Assembly: GCA_964484125.1 (NCBI GenBank) | Contig: CAZAEK010000002.1 | Span: forward strand, 124,001 to 188,000 | Length of the DNA: 64,000 nt | Direction: 5' to 3' | From: DSSM01 sp964484125 | GTDB lineage: Bacteria > Bacteroidota > Ignavibacteria > Tepidaquicellales > Tepidaquicellaceae | Shown: positions 18,605 to 27,235 of the stretch, in pieces | Position numbering within the stretch: position 1 is the first letter of the stretch | Layout of the letters: the number at the start of each line of letters is the position of its first letter | Position numbers and translations under genes: made by a program | Notes under the pieces: generated by a model | Databases searched by the model: none | The model's input: the letters and a program-made list of their open reading frames with translations, nothing else | What the model was told of the DNA's origin: nothing

Positions 18605-19810
18605 ATGAATTTACCTGAATATTCTGAGTATGGTGATTTATGGTATTTAGATAAAAATACAGTTTTTCTGAATCACGGCTCTTTCGGAGCATGTCCAATC
18701 TATCTCTTAAATAAACAAAATCAGTACAGGCAGCAGATGGAAAGTCAACCCCTGAAATATTTTGTCCGTGATGCCGAAGAAATGCTGTATAATACAAAAA
18801 CAAAGTTATGTAAATTTATAGGGGCAAATACAGACGACCTTGTATTTGTTGACAATGCTACCACAGGAGTCAATATTGTATTGAAAAGTTATCCTTTTAA
18901 AAGTGGAGATAGAATTTTAATCACACAGCAGATTTACCCCGCTTGTCGAAATACAGTTTACAAAATTGCTGAGGAAAAGAATCTGATAGTTGACGAGGTA
19001 ATTCTTCCTCAGAAAATAAATAAGGAAGAAGATATTATAGATGAAATTATAAAATATATCAGACCCGGTACAGCATTTGCGTTTATTGATCATATATCAT
19101 CTTTACCCGGTATAATTTTCCCGGTTAAACAAATTATTGAAGTGCTAAAAGAGAAGAAAATTCCGGTTATGATAGATGGTGCTCACGCTCCGGGAATGAT
19201 TTCACTTAATATTAATGATTTAGCACCGGAATTTTATACAGGTAATTGTCATAAGTGGATGTGCACTCCAAAAGGTTCTGCTTTTCTGACAGTCAGGGAA
19301 GATATGCAAAAAATAATTAAACCCTTAGTTACAAGCAGAAGATACGGAGAAATAGAAACTACACTCTCAGAATTTCAATATAACTTTAGCTGGCAAGGCA
19401 CAAAGGATATCAGCAGTTTTCTTACAATATCTGATTCAATAGAATATTTTGAGAATATTTATCCAGGAGGTTGGAATAATATGATGAAGGCAAACCATAG
19501 ATTAGTTTCGGAAGCAGGTGAAAAAATCTGTAGGGAATTTGATATTGAGCCGGGATATCCTGAAAGTATGACAGGTTCTATATTTGGAATCCCATTTCCA
19601 GGGGAAAGCAATTACATTTTCAGGGGATTAAACAAAATTAGTGAATTGCAGGAAAAACTCTTTTCCGAATTTAACATTGAAGTAGTTGTTGGATTTTTCC
19701 CAAAAGCACCTCATAGAATTTTAAGAATTGCATCGCAGATATATAATACTACTGAGCAGTATCAATATCTGATAGAATGTATAAAGGAGATAAATAAAAA
19801 AAGTTACTGA
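18605..19810 (+). CDS. Class V aminotransferase, isopenicillin-N epimerase-like
   Basis: PLP-dependent enzyme of fold type I, 401 residues. The N-terminus (YLDKNTVFLNHGSFGACP) and FVDNATTGVN are typical of the isopenicillin-N epimerase/cysteine-desulfurase-like branch. The PLP-binding Lys is in GNCHKWMCTPKG, with the cofactor Asp in DGAHAPG. No Cys-loop for sulfur transfer was recognised, so an epimerase or lyase role fits better than desulfurase, but the substrate cannot be read. It follows the MarR gene by one base. The stop codon lies within the stem of a terminator. Confidence 0.87.
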   Translation: MNLPEYSEYGDLWYLDKNTVFLNHGSFGACPIYLLNKQNQYRQQMESQPLKYFVRDAEEMLYNTKTKLCKFIGANTDDLVFVDNATTGVNIVLKSYPFKSGDRILITQQIYPACRNTVYKIAEEKNLIVDEVILPQKINKEEDIIDEIIKYIRPGTAFAFIDHISSLPGIIFPVKQIIEVLKEKKIPVMIDGAHAPGMISLNINDLAPEFYTGNCHKWMCTPKGSAFLTVREDMQKIIKPLVTSRRYGEIETTLSEFQYNFSWQGTKDISSFLTISDSIEYFENIYPGGWNNMMKANHRLVSEAGEKICREFDIEPGYPESMTGSIFGIPFPGESNYIFRGLNKISELQEKLFSEFNIEVVVGFFPKAPHRILRIASQIYNTTEQYQYLIECIKEINKKSY

Positions 19811-19830
19811 TAAAATCAGTAACTTTTTTT
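19796..19830. terminator. Bidirectional intrinsic terminator
   Basis: GTTACTGAT (19803-19811), loop AAA, ATCAGTAAC (19815-19823), flanked by an A-run on the left and seven T on the right. It can stop transcription from the aminotransferase gene rightward and from tRNA-Ser leftward. The left arm includes the aminotransferase stop codon. Confidence 0.9.
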
Positions 19831-19831
19831 G

Positions 19832-19918
19832 CGGAAGGGGCGAGATTCGAACTCGCGCAGAGGTTACCCCCTGGACAGTTTAGCAAACTGTTGGTTTCAG
19901 CCACTCACCCACCCTTCC
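19832..19918 (-). tRNA. tRNA-Ser (anticodon GCU)
   Basis: An 87-nt class II tRNA. The acceptor stem pairs GGAAGGG with CCCTTCC, discriminator G. The anticodon arm is ACAGT-TTGCTAA-ACTGT with anticodon GCT; a long variable arm and the T arm GCGAG-TTCGAAT-CTCGC follow. CCA is not encoded. It ends directly at the shared bidirectional terminator. Confidence 0.95.
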
Positions 19919-19999
19919 TGCTGGTGAAAATTTGTAATTTAAAGACCTGAAATTTTATATGTTGAGATAAAAATTAACTATAAATTTTTATTCTAAAAG

Positions 20000-20431
20000 C
20001 TATTTCTTTGTTTCAGTTTTCTCTTCTTTTTTATCGGTCTTATTCTCTTCTGTTACTTCCTTTTTCACAACTTTTTTAACTGGTTTCTTATATTTTACTT
20101 TGCAAACTTTCTCTTTAATAGTTGCCCATTTGTCTTTTTGCTCTTTTGTGAGTAATTTTTCAATTTCGGCGTTGGTTTTATCACGGAGATCAACCATCAT
20201 TTTTTGCTTAGCATCTTCTGCCATTTTATTGAGAGACATCATTTCTAATTTCTGATGCATGTCAAGATAAAGCTTATAAACAGAGGTGTATTGCTCTGTT
20301 GTAAGTTTTAAATGTTTATAAAGATAATCTGCTTTAGCACCAGCAATATCGCCAGGTAAATCTTTTGCAATTGTTGTACCTGCAAAAGAAACAACTATTA
20401 AAAACAAAAACGAAACAAATAATTTTTTCAT
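20000..20431 (-). CDS. Exported small helical protein, Spy-like by appearance
   Basis: A 143-residue protein with a clear signal peptide (MKKLFVSFLFLIVVSFAGTTIA, cleaved near residue 22). The mature part is predicted helical with LKLTTEQYTSVYKLYLDMHQK and LLTKEQKDKWATIKEKV, patterns common in the small periplasmic Spy/CpxP-like proteins of Bacteroidota. The last 30 residues are a low-complexity Lys/Glu tail with no predicted fold. Function is unknown; a periplasmic chaperone role is only suggested by resemblance. It is divergent from rpsR. Confidence 0.7.
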   Translation of the reverse strand: MKKLFVSFLFLIVVSFAGTTIAKDLPGDIAGAKADYLYKHLKLTTEQYTSVYKLYLDMHQKLEMMSLNKMAEDAKQKMMVDLRDKTNAEIEKLLTKEQKDKWATIKEKVCKVKYKKPVKKVVKKEVTEENKTDKKEEKTETKK

Positions 20432-20541
20432 TTATTTAAATTAATTTAATTTATAAAAAACTATGTAATTTAAAAAATTTTTTTACAATATAAAATATAA
20501 TTACAATAATTCTAATTAGAAAAATGGGATAATAAATTCTA

Positions 20542-20570
20542 TTGAAAAATAATCAAATTATGATTAAATT
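20542..20570 (+). promoter_or_regulatory. Possible promoter for rpsR
   Basis: TTGAAA (20542-20547), a 17-bp spacer with a TG at 20561, and TAAATT (20565-20570) resemble a sigma-70 promoter about 30 bp before the rpsR start. The -10 matches only four of six consensus positions in an AT-rich region. Confidence 0.35.
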
Positions 20571-20599
20571 TAGATTTTATTAATTATTTATTGTTTTGA

Positions 20600-20887
20600 A
20601 TGAAAAAGAAACTGGTAAAAGCTAATTACAAATTAACTCAGCAATTAACATCTAAAAAGGCAACTCCTCAGAAAAAGAGAGATCCGTTTAAAGAAAAAGG
20701 TGTAGAGGATTTTATTGATTTCAGAGATGTTAAACTTCTGACACGTTTTTTAAATGACCAGGGCAAAATATTACCTGCACGAATTACAGGCGCAACAGCT
20801 TCTATGCAAAGAAAACTCACTACTGCCGTAAAAAGAGCCAGACATCTTGCTTTCTTGCCTTTTGTCAGCGAAGGTTCGAAATATTAA
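20600..20887 (+). CDS. rpsR: Ribosomal protein S18
   Basis: Small-subunit protein that binds S6 and central-domain 16S rRNA. At 95 residues it carries the S18 core ([48 protein letters not shown]). The N-terminal 30 residues are Lys-rich and contain no Cys, so this is a form without zinc ligands. The gene stands alone between a promoter-like region and a terminator; the usual rpsF, ssb and rplI partners are not beside it. Whether a second S18 exists elsewhere cannot be seen here. Confidence 0.96.
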   Translation: MKKKLVKANYKLTQQLTSKKATPQKKRDPFKEKGVEDFIDFRDVKLLTRFLNDQGKILPARITGATASMQRKLTTAVKRARHLAFLPFVSEGSKY

Positions 20888-20909
20888 TCATATTTTATTA
20901 ATAGTTTTT

Positions 20910-20944
20910 AAACTCCTGTAATTGTATTTTTACAGGAGTTTTTT
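20910..20944 (+). terminator. Intrinsic terminator after rpsR
   Basis: AAACTCCTGTA (20910-20920) pairs with TACAGGAGTTT (20931-20941) across a 10-nt loop, followed by T residues. It separates rpsR from the nuclease gene that starts 13 bp later. Confidence 0.88.
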
Positions 20945-20956
20945 ATTTATAGCAAA

Positions 20957-21967
20957 ATGGATATCAAAAATTCGATAAATAAGATTTTTTCAATACAGAT
21001 TCTTTTTCTTTTACTTCTTACAGTTGTATCAGGTGCCCAGGTAGTTGATAGTAATCTGATAATAGGGGAATACACTATTTCAAAAGTAACAGACGGAGAT
21101 ACTTTCAGATTCGATGGCTTGGATGCTCCAACCCGATTGCTTGGTATTGATACTGAAGAGACATTTAAAGATAAAAATGCAAGGGAAAAAAGTTATGAAA
21201 TATCATTAGATTGGCCTAGAGAGTATTATTTGATTCAGAGTCAAAAGAAAAACGGCTTTCCTGTTAAATGCGACTCTCCTTTTGGATTTGAGACCTGGGA
21301 GTGGGCAAAAGATTTCACAAAAGATGTAACAAGTGTAAGAATTGAAAAAGATGATACTACCAGAGGAATGGATGCTTATGGAAGATATTTAGTTTATTTG
21401 ATGATGAAAAAAGACGGGAAATATGTCAATTATAATTTAGAATGTGTAAGATTGGGATACAGTCCATATTATAATAAATATGGAAACAGTAAAAGGTTTC
21501 ATAAGGAATTTATTGAGGCACAGGAGTATGCGCGGAAAAATAAACTTGGAATTTGGGACAAAAAAAACAAATGTTATCCTGATTATGACAAGAGAATAAT
21601 CTGGTGGAATAAGAGAGCCTCGCAGATAGAAAACTTTGAAAAAAAATTCGCCACCTTTGAAAATTATTTCAATTTAATGAATGATGGCGAATATGAAAGA
21701 ATGTCAAAATACATTGGAAAGGAAGTAATTATATTTGGAACAATCAGCGAAATACTAAATCAAAAATATCCAATCTTACTCAGATTTTCGATCAGAAAAA
21801 ATGTAAACTTTGACGCTGTAATTTATGAGGAAAATGAATCTTTACTTAATGACCTAAACATAGACGAAATTAAAGAATACTACATTTATCTTAAAGGAAA
21901 ACTTACTGAATACAACGGACGTTTACAGATAGTTTTAAATGAAAAATCCCAGCTTTTATTGGATTAA
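20957..21967 (+). CDS. Exported thermonuclease (SNase-like) with C-terminal OB-like domain
   Basis: Predicted secreted or periplasmic nuclease. A signal peptide (about 1-28) precedes an SNase domain whose key residues are visible: Ca-binding Asp in VTDGDTFRF, Arg and Glu in RLLGIDTEE, and the second Arg in GMDAYGRYLVYL. The domain carries a longer insert than staphylococcal nuclease. After a linker, the C-terminal 90 residues (from about YIGKEVIIFGTISEI) look like an OB-type nucleic-acid-binding domain. Length 336. It starts with ATG just past the rpsR terminator. Likely role is nucleic-acid degradation outside the cytoplasm. Confidence 0.85.
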   Translation: MDIKNSINKIFSIQILFLLLLTVVSGAQVVDSNLIIGEYTISKVTDGDTFRFDGLDAPTRLLGIDTEETFKDKNAREKSYEISLDWPREYYLIQSQKKNGFPVKCDSPFGFETWEWAKDFTKDVTSVRIEKDDTTRGMDAYGRYLVYLMMKKDGKYVNYNLECVRLGYSPYYNKYGNSKRFHKEFIEAQEYARKNKLGIWDKKNKCYPDYDKRIIWWNKRASQIENFEKKFATFENYFNLMNDGEYERMSKYIGKEVIIFGTISEILNQKYPILLRFSIRKNVNFDAVIYEENESLLNDLNIDEIKEYYIYLKGKLTEYNGRLQIVLNEKSQLLLD

Positions 21968-21973
21968 ATTCCA

Positions 21974-22096
21974 TTAAGCAAAGAAGAATCCAACAATTAA
22001 AGTAAGCAGGCAAAAAACAATTAAAGCTGCATAAGCAATTTTGTCGCCTGATACCTTTTTTTCGGGGAATTGTTCAATATAATTCATTCTGTTCAT
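21974..22096 (-). CDS. 40-residue membrane microprotein
   Basis: A short ORF, MNRMNYIEQFPEKKVSGDKI followed by one hydrophobic helix of about 18 residues ending in FFFA and a stop. It has one of the best ribosome-binding sites in the window: GGAGG eight bases before the ATG (22105-22109 on the + strand as cctcc), notable where most genes lack one. A charged cytoplasmic N-terminus followed by a single helix fits a small regulatory or complex-assembly subunit. I do not recognise a family. It is convergent with the nuclease gene (6 bp between stops) and lies downstream of the SpoIIE gene beyond a hairpin. Confidence 0.55.
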   Translation of the reverse strand: MNRMNYIEQFPEKKVSGDKIAYAALIVFCLLTLIVGFFFA

Positions 22097-22208
22097 TTTT
22101 GTATCCTCCATAATTTAGAGTTTATATTTTTATTGACAAAGTGCAAATTATATGCCAAAAATAAATAATAAAAATCAAACGATTATTTTAATTTATTATT
22201 ATGAAATT

Positions 22209-22242
22209 TTCTCATTTTGAGACAGCTTTCTCAAAATGAGAA
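22209..22242 (-). terminator. Strong hairpin after the partner-switching operon
   Basis: TTCTCATTTTGAGA (22209-22222) and TCTCAAAATGAGAA (22229-22242) form a perfect 14-bp stem with a 6-nt loop, just past the SpoIIE stop at 22245. The U-run after it on the minus strand is short and broken, so it may terminate poorly or act mainly to stabilise the 3' end. Confidence 0.6.
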
Positions 22243-22244
22243 AT

Positions 22245-23975
22245 TTATAATTTTTTAAGGATGATTATGGTCTGATCGTCATATTGTTTCATTCCGTATC
22301 CAAAATTTTCTATTTCATTCAGAATTGAATTCAATATAACATCAGTTGATTCATTGACATTATCTCTGACTGTTTTAATAAGTCTTTCTTCCCCGTATTC
22401 AAGTTGGTCGGTATCATTCTGTTCGATTACTCCGTCTGTGAACATTAACAAAACATCTCCGGAATTAAATTTTACTTTTCCTGATTCGTAAGGGAAACCA
22501 CTCTCCATAATTCCAATCATTAATCCACCTTCTTCAAGATATAAAATTTCATTTTCTCTGAAAATTATTGGTTTATTATGACCTGCATTAACGTAATTAA
22601 AAGAGCTATCCTCAGTGTCGAGTATGCCCCAGAAAAAAGTTATAAACTTTTCAGGGGAAGTATTTGAATAAATAACCTCGTTTATTTTTTGGGTTGCATC
22701 AATCAGGTTAAAATGTTCATCTTCAAAGAATTTAAGAAAAGAGTGAACAGCTGATTGCATGTTCGCCATTAAAAGTGAGGCAGGTGTACCTTTACCCGTA
22801 ACATCGGCAATTACTAAAGCATATTTTGTTTCAGTTAATTTTAATACATCAAAATAATCTCCTCCTACATGCATTGCTGGTTTATTTACAGCAGAAATCT
22901 GATAGCCCCGGATTTCCGGTATAGTTTCCGGTAGCAATGCAAGTTGAATTTCTCTTGCTATATTAAGTTCTTTTTCTAAGGCCTGCTTTTCAACTGATTC
23001 TCTGAATAATATCGAGTTTTCTATAGAAATAACTGATATATTTAAAATTGACTCCAGAAACTCAATATCTGTTACTGAATATTCTGTCTTATTAAGTTTC
23101 TTTCCAAGACAAGTAATAGAAGTGATTTCATTTCTTTGATTTGTAACTGGTATTACGAGTTCGAAGTTTTTTTCATAAAGAAACCTGAAAAAATCTGATT
23201 TATGTTCAGGAGTTAAAAAAATCCTTTCTTTGACATCATTCAGACTTTTTAAATTTTCATCAGAAATTTCTATAGAAGAATTCTTGCTTAAAATCTGAAA
23301 AGAGTCTGACCTGTATTTTGAGAAAATAATTAAATCTTTAATTCCATAATTACCAAGCAAAGTGTATCTTAATAATTTAATAATTTCCTCAATATTCTGG
23401 AAATTTGAATTTAAGACCTTACTGAGTTCAAAAAGGGAATTCAGCTTTGTTATTTTTTCATTTAACTCTTTATTAAGATTTTTAATTTCTGCAAACTTAA
23501 GAGAATTTTCAATTGTTGTTGAAGAAATATTAAGAAGAGTTTCTATAAATATTATTTCGTTTTCTTCAGGATATCGGTTTCCGGCTTTTTTCCCAAGGCA
23601 TAAAATTCCCAGTAGTTTATTAAAAAAATATATTTTGAAAAATATTGAAATATTATTCTCTTCAAAAACACGATGAGGTTCCTTTATTTCTTCGATTTTA
23701 AATACAGGTTCACCAGGAAATTTACAACTGATTTTTTTATTTATTATTTCTTTCCTGTTTATTCCTTTTACAGAGCATATTTCGAAAATGTCATTTGTTT
23801 TATCTGAACTTGTTTTAATTAAAATCATTCCTCTTGAAATTAACATTCTCCCCATAAGACTAAGCAGAATGTTTCCGAGAATAAATTCAATTTCAAGATT
23901 GCTGTTTATGAGCTGAGAAAACTCAATCAGTGAATTTAGCTCTAAAAGTTTTTTTGATAAATCCGGATTATTCAT
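22245..23975 (-). CDS. SpoIIE/RsbU-type PP2C phosphatase with two GAF-like domains
   Basis: Predicted phosphatase that dephosphorylates a STAS anti-sigma antagonist to release a sigma factor or other partner. Residues about 15-155 and 175-320 form two related GAF-like sensory domains (both carry a FELSK/EFSQL type helix and CLGKK-like strands), joined to a catalytic domain starting after the signalling helix EKELNIAREIQLALLP. Metal-binding acidic residues are present in VGGDYFDV, ADVTGKGTPA and MFTDGVIEQND, so it should be active. Length 576. The ATG directly abuts the stop of the RsbW-like gene, indicating one operon. Confidence 0.9.
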   Translation of the reverse strand: MNNPDLSKKLLELNSLIEFSQLINSNLEIEFILGNILLSLMGRMLISRGMILIKTSSDKTNDIFEICSVKGINRKEIINKKISCKFPGEPVFKIEEIKEPHRVFEENNISIFFKIYFFNKLLGILCLGKKAGNRYPEENEIIFIETLLNISSTTIENSLKFAEIKNLNKELNEKITKLNSLFELSKVLNSNFQNIEEIIKLLRYTLLGNYGIKDLIIFSKYRSDSFQILSKNSSIEISDENLKSLNDVKERIFLTPEHKSDFFRFLYEKNFELVIPVTNQRNEITSITCLGKKLNKTEYSVTDIEFLESILNISVISIENSILFRESVEKQALEKELNIAREIQLALLPETIPEIRGYQISAVNKPAMHVGGDYFDVLKLTETKYALVIADVTGKGTPASLLMANMQSAVHSFLKFFEDEHFNLIDATQKINEVIYSNTSPEKFITFFWGILDTEDSSFNYVNAGHNKPIIFRENEILYLEEGGLMIGIMESGFPYESGKVKFNSGDVLLMFTDGVIEQNDTDQLEYGEERLIKTVRDNVNESTDVILNSILNEIENFGYGMKQYDDQTIIILKKL

Positions 23976-24395
23976 TTAAAGGGATTTTATAAGTATTAGC
24001 TGGTTTAAATCCGGCTTAATATGGTTATATTCTATTTTACTCATAAATTTTTTCATCAATGGAATTCCTAATCCTCCAATTTTATAGTTCTTAAAGTAAT
24101 CTACCATATCAGGTATCTTAACTTTATTTGGGTCAAATCCTTCCCCGCGGTATTTTATTTCGACTTTAAACTGATTTTCTGAATCATGCACTTGTACTTC
24201 TATTGTATTGTCATCTTTATATTTATGAGTATATTTGATAATATTTGTACATGCCTCATCTACTGATAAGATTATCTGATTTGTAACCTGAGAATCAAGT
24301 CCTTTAGAAAGTGCTTTTGCTTCTATAAATTGCCTTACCTCAGCAAGATTCTTCGTGGAACTTTTTATCAATATTTTATTGCTATCGTCTTTCAT
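23976..24395 (-). CDS. RsbW-like anti-sigma factor / Ser kinase with altered G1 box
   Basis: A GHKL ATPase-fold protein of 139 residues expected to bind and phosphorylate the STAS protein encoded just upstream. The N-box is intact (SVDEACTNIIKYTHKY, with the catalytic Glu and Asn), as is the G2-like GGLGIPLMKKF. The G1 box reads IKYRGEGFDP where the family has D-x-G-x-GFDP: the adenine-contacting Asp is replaced by Tyr. The DNA (tac codon in the minus reading) shows this clearly. Either nucleotide binding is changed or lost, or another residue compensates. It lies 4 bp after the STAS gene. Confidence 0.87.
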   Translation of the reverse strand: MKDDSNKILIKSSTKNLAEVRQFIEAKALSKGLDSQVTNQIILSVDEACTNIIKYTHKYKDDNTIEVQVHDSENQFKVEIKYRGEGFDPNKVKIPDMVDYFKNYKIGGLGIPLMKKFMSKIEYNHIKPDLNQLILIKSL

Positions 24396-24399
24396 TTAA

Positions 24400-24753
24400 C
24401 TAACCGGAAGTATTAAACTTTTCTATGGCATTTTTTTCTTCTTTGTAAATTTCAAAAAGAAGCTGGAATCCAAGCATATCAAAAACATTGTATATTTTAT
24501 CACTCATTTCGCAGAGCTTTATATCACCTCCTACGTTCCGAATTTGCTCAATATATGCCATGAAAACTCCAAGGCCTGCACTGCTTATGTAGGATAACCT
24601 TGCAAAATTTACAATTAGCTTATAACTTTTTTCATCAATCAGACGGTTAAAAGTTGACTCAAGTATTGTGGAAGTATGAGCATCAAGAAATCCCTCAAGA
24701 TACAATATTTTAATCTGTCCGTTTGATGTTTCTCTGATATTAAAATCTTCCAT
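24400..24753 (-). CDS. STAS-domain anti-sigma factor antagonist
   Basis: RsbV/SpoIIAA-like protein of 117 residues. The conserved phospho-acceptor region reads YISSAGLGVFMAY, with Ser at the usual place. It is the first gene of a three-gene leftward operon with the RsbW-like kinase and SpoIIE phosphatase. Phosphorylation by the kinase would release the kinase's partner, and the phosphatase would reset it. No sigma factor gene adjoins the cassette, so the final target is unknown. Confidence 0.9.
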   Translation of the reverse strand: MEDFNIRETSNGQIKILYLEGFLDAHTSTILESTFNRLIDEKSYKLIVNFARLSYISSAGLGVFMAYIEQIRNVGGDIKLCEMSDKIYNVFDMLGFQLLFEIYKEEKNAIEKFNTSG

Positions 24754-24909
24754 TTCTAATTTTTAGTTACGTGAAAATCAGTAAAATATTGCTCAAAATA
24801 AATGATAAATTTCATTATAGTCTTTTTTTATTTATTATACCTGTTTAATACATATTTTGTTACATCCATTTGCATAGAATATTTTTTTATTATAGTTTAT
24901 ATTTTCAAG

Positions 24910-26094
24910 ATGAACAATTTTCTGAATTCTGATGAAAATAGTCCGAAATTAATTATTGGGACTCTTTCAGGAACTTCTGTAGATAGTATAGATATTGCCC
25001 TTATAAAAATATCAGGTTATGGTATAAATACTAAACTTGATGTAATTAACTATTCTCAGTATCCTTTTTCAGGTGAGATTAAAAGTTTTATATTAAAATG
25101 TTCATCTCCTGAATTATCAAATGTTTCAGATATTTGTAAATTGAATTTCATTCTTGGGCGATTATTTGCCGATAAGATTAATACTTTTATCAGGGAAAGT
25201 GGTTATTCTAATTCAGATATTTATTGTATTGGTTCACACGGACAGACTATATATCATAATCCTTCTGATGAAAAATATTTTGGTTACAGCGGGAAATCTA
25301 CTTTACAAATCGGAGATCCTTCTGTAATTGCAAATCTAACCGATATTGTTACTGTTGGGGATTTCAGATGTGCAGATGTTGCTGTTGAGGGTTCCGGTGC
25401 ACCTTTAGTCCCTTATCTGGATTTTATTCTTTTTAATACTAAGGATAAAAACAAAATGTTGGTTAATTTGGGCGGTATTGCTAATATAACATATCTTAAG
25501 GCAGATTGTAAAATAGATGAAGTTATCGCTTTTGATACAGGTCCCGGCAATATGATTATAGATTCTCTTGCACGGAAACTGTTTAATAAAGAATTTGACT
25601 ACAATGGAGAAATAGCTTCTTCCGGGAAACTATCTCAGGAGTTATTTGATTATATTTGCAGTATTGATATTTATTACAAAGCAGATATTCCGAAGTCAAC
25701 CGGCAGGGAATACTATGGTGATGATTTTGTAAACAGAATACTTACTTTCTCTGAAGGTATCAAAGAAAATGATATATTAAATACTATATCTGAATATACA
25801 GTATTTTGTATTTATTCGAATTACAGACAATTTATAGATAGTAAAGGATCGCCTGATGAAATTCTTCTGAGTGGTGGTGGAGCATCTAATAATTTTTTTG
25901 TTAATACTTTTTCAAAGTATTTCCCGGAATCGAATATACAAATAATTAATGAATCAGGAATTACATCTGATAACAAAGAAGCAGTCTTATTTGCTGTACT
26001 TGCAAATGAGACTATTCTGGGAAATTATTCAAATATAAAAAATGCTACAGGAGCAAAGAAGAATGTTATTTCAGGTAAAATTTGTCTTGTGTAA
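24910..26094 (+). CDS. anmK: Anhydro-N-acetylmuramic acid kinase
   Basis: Phosphorylates and hydrolyses 1,6-anhydro-MurNAc recovered from peptidoglycan turnover, feeding it back through MurNAc-6-P. The ATP-binding region GTLSGTSVDSIDIALIK and IGSHGQTIYH, GDPSVIANLTDIVTVGDFR and GGGASNNFF are family hallmarks. I place the start at the ATG at 24910 (MNNFLNSDE), giving 394 residues, the usual size. The frame is open back to 24802, but those 36 residues are a hydrophobic AT-rich stretch that the family lacks. No murQ is next to it. It is divergent from the STAS operon. Confidence 0.93.
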   Translation: MNNFLNSDENSPKLIIGTLSGTSVDSIDIALIKISGYGINTKLDVINYSQYPFSGEIKSFILKCSSPELSNVSDICKLNFILGRLFADKINTFIRESGYSNSDIYCIGSHGQTIYHNPSDEKYFGYSGKSTLQIGDPSVIANLTDIVTVGDFRCADVAVEGSGAPLVPYLDFILFNTKDKNKMLVNLGGIANITYLKADCKIDEVIAFDTGPGNMIIDSLARKLFNKEFDYNGEIASSGKLSQELFDYICSIDIYYKADIPKSTGREYYGDDFVNRILTFSEGIKENDILNTISEYTVFCIYSNYRQFIDSKGSPDEILLSGGGASNNFFVNTFSKYFPESNIQIINESGITSDNKEAVLFAVLANETILGNYSNIKNATGAKKNVISGKICLV

Positions 26095-26168
26095 AATTCT
26101 AAAAAACAATTCAAACAAATAATTTAATTAATAAACTATAAAAAAACAGTTAATTTAAAGGTAAAAAA

Positions 26169-27221
26169 ATGATTAATAAGAAAGTGGTCGTAACCGGTGG
26201 AGCAGGTTTTCTGGGGTATCACATAGCTCAAAGAATCAATGAAATTACAGATTTTACAAATTCTGTTTTTTTTGATATAGCTGAATTTCCGGAGGGTGAA
26301 TATAACAGCGAAATAAAATGCATTTACGGAGATGTCAGAAAACCTGAAATGATGAAAGAAATTCTGAAAGATACTCAGGTTGTTATTCACTGTGCTGCAG
26401 CATTACCGCTATGGAAGAAGAAAGATATAATGGAGACAAATGTAGAGGGGATGAGAATTGTTTGTGAGAATGCTTTGCAGAATAAAGTTGAAAGATTAAT
26501 TTTTATTTCTTCAACTGCAGTATATGGTGTCCCTGATGTTCACCCAATATATGAAAATCATGAACGGATAGGAGTTGGTGCTTATGGCCAAAGTAAAATT
26601 TTGGCAGAAGATATTTGTATGGAATACAGAGCAAAAGGTCTTCCGGTTTGTATTATACGCCCTAAAAGCTTCATTGGCACTGCACGTCTTGGTGTTTTTC
26701 AGATTCTGTATGACTGGGTTGAAAGTGGTGTTAGAATACCCATTATAGGTAACGGAAAAAATTTATACCAGCTGTTTGAAGTAGAGGATTTAGTTGATGC
26801 AATCTTTCTGGCTGCTACACTTCCGATTGAGAAAATTAATGATACTTTCAATGTAGGAGCAAAAAAATTCAGAACAGTAATGGAAGATGTTACTTCACTT
26901 TGTGAATATGCAAAGTCCGGATCCAAAGTGATGACCACTCCATCATGGCTGATAAAACCGCTTCTTAGATTTTTTGAAATTCTGCATATATCTCCATTAT
27001 ATAAATGGATTTATGGAACTGCAGATAAAGATTCGTTTGTTTCAATAGAAAAAGCTGAACAAATACTTGGTTGGCAGCCCAAATATTCTAATTCAGAGGC
27101 GCTTATTCGTTCTTATCAGTGGTATCTTGACAATAAGCATACTATCTCCGAAGGAACCGGAGTAACTCACAGGATTGCCTGGAGTCAGGGTATTTTAAAA
27201 ATATTTAAAAAAATTCTTTAA
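26169..27221 (+). CDS. NAD-dependent epimerase/dehydratase (extended SDR)
   Basis: Extended short-chain dehydrogenase of 350 residues. NAD binding is shown by VVVTGGAGFLGYH near the N-terminus, and the catalytic YGQSK motif with a preceding SSTAVYG Ser/Thr is intact. The substrate pocket (C-terminal third) does not identify the substrate; nucleotide-sugar epimerase and 3-beta-hydroxysteroid dehydrogenase-like enzymes are both possible. It lies 74 bp after anmK and 14 bp before a DUF3298 gene. Start is ATG at 26169. Confidence 0.87.
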   Translation: MINKKVVVTGGAGFLGYHIAQRINEITDFTNSVFFDIAEFPEGEYNSEIKCIYGDVRKPEMMKEILKDTQVVIHCAAALPLWKKKDIMETNVEGMRIVCENALQNKVERLIFISSTAVYGVPDVHPIYENHERIGVGAYGQSKILAEDICMEYRAKGLPVCIIRPKSFIGTARLGVFQILYDWVESGVRIPIIGNGKNLYQLFEVEDLVDAIFLAATLPIEKINDTFNVGAKKFRTVMEDVTSLCEYAKSGSKVMTTPSWLIKPLLRFFEILHISPLYKWIYGTADKDSFVSIEKAEQILGWQPKYSNSEALIRSYQWYLDNKHTISEGTGVTHRIAWSQGILKIFKKIL

Positions 27222-27235
27222 AAATTAAAAATAAT

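Noticed and set aside
18336..18803. 155-residue antisense ORF across the MarR and aminotransferase genes
   Set aside because: Both genes on the other strand have clear families; codon pattern shows a shadow.
24802..24909. 36-residue hydrophobic extension of AnmK
   Set aside because: AT-rich and absent from the family; the ATG at 24910 gives the normal length.
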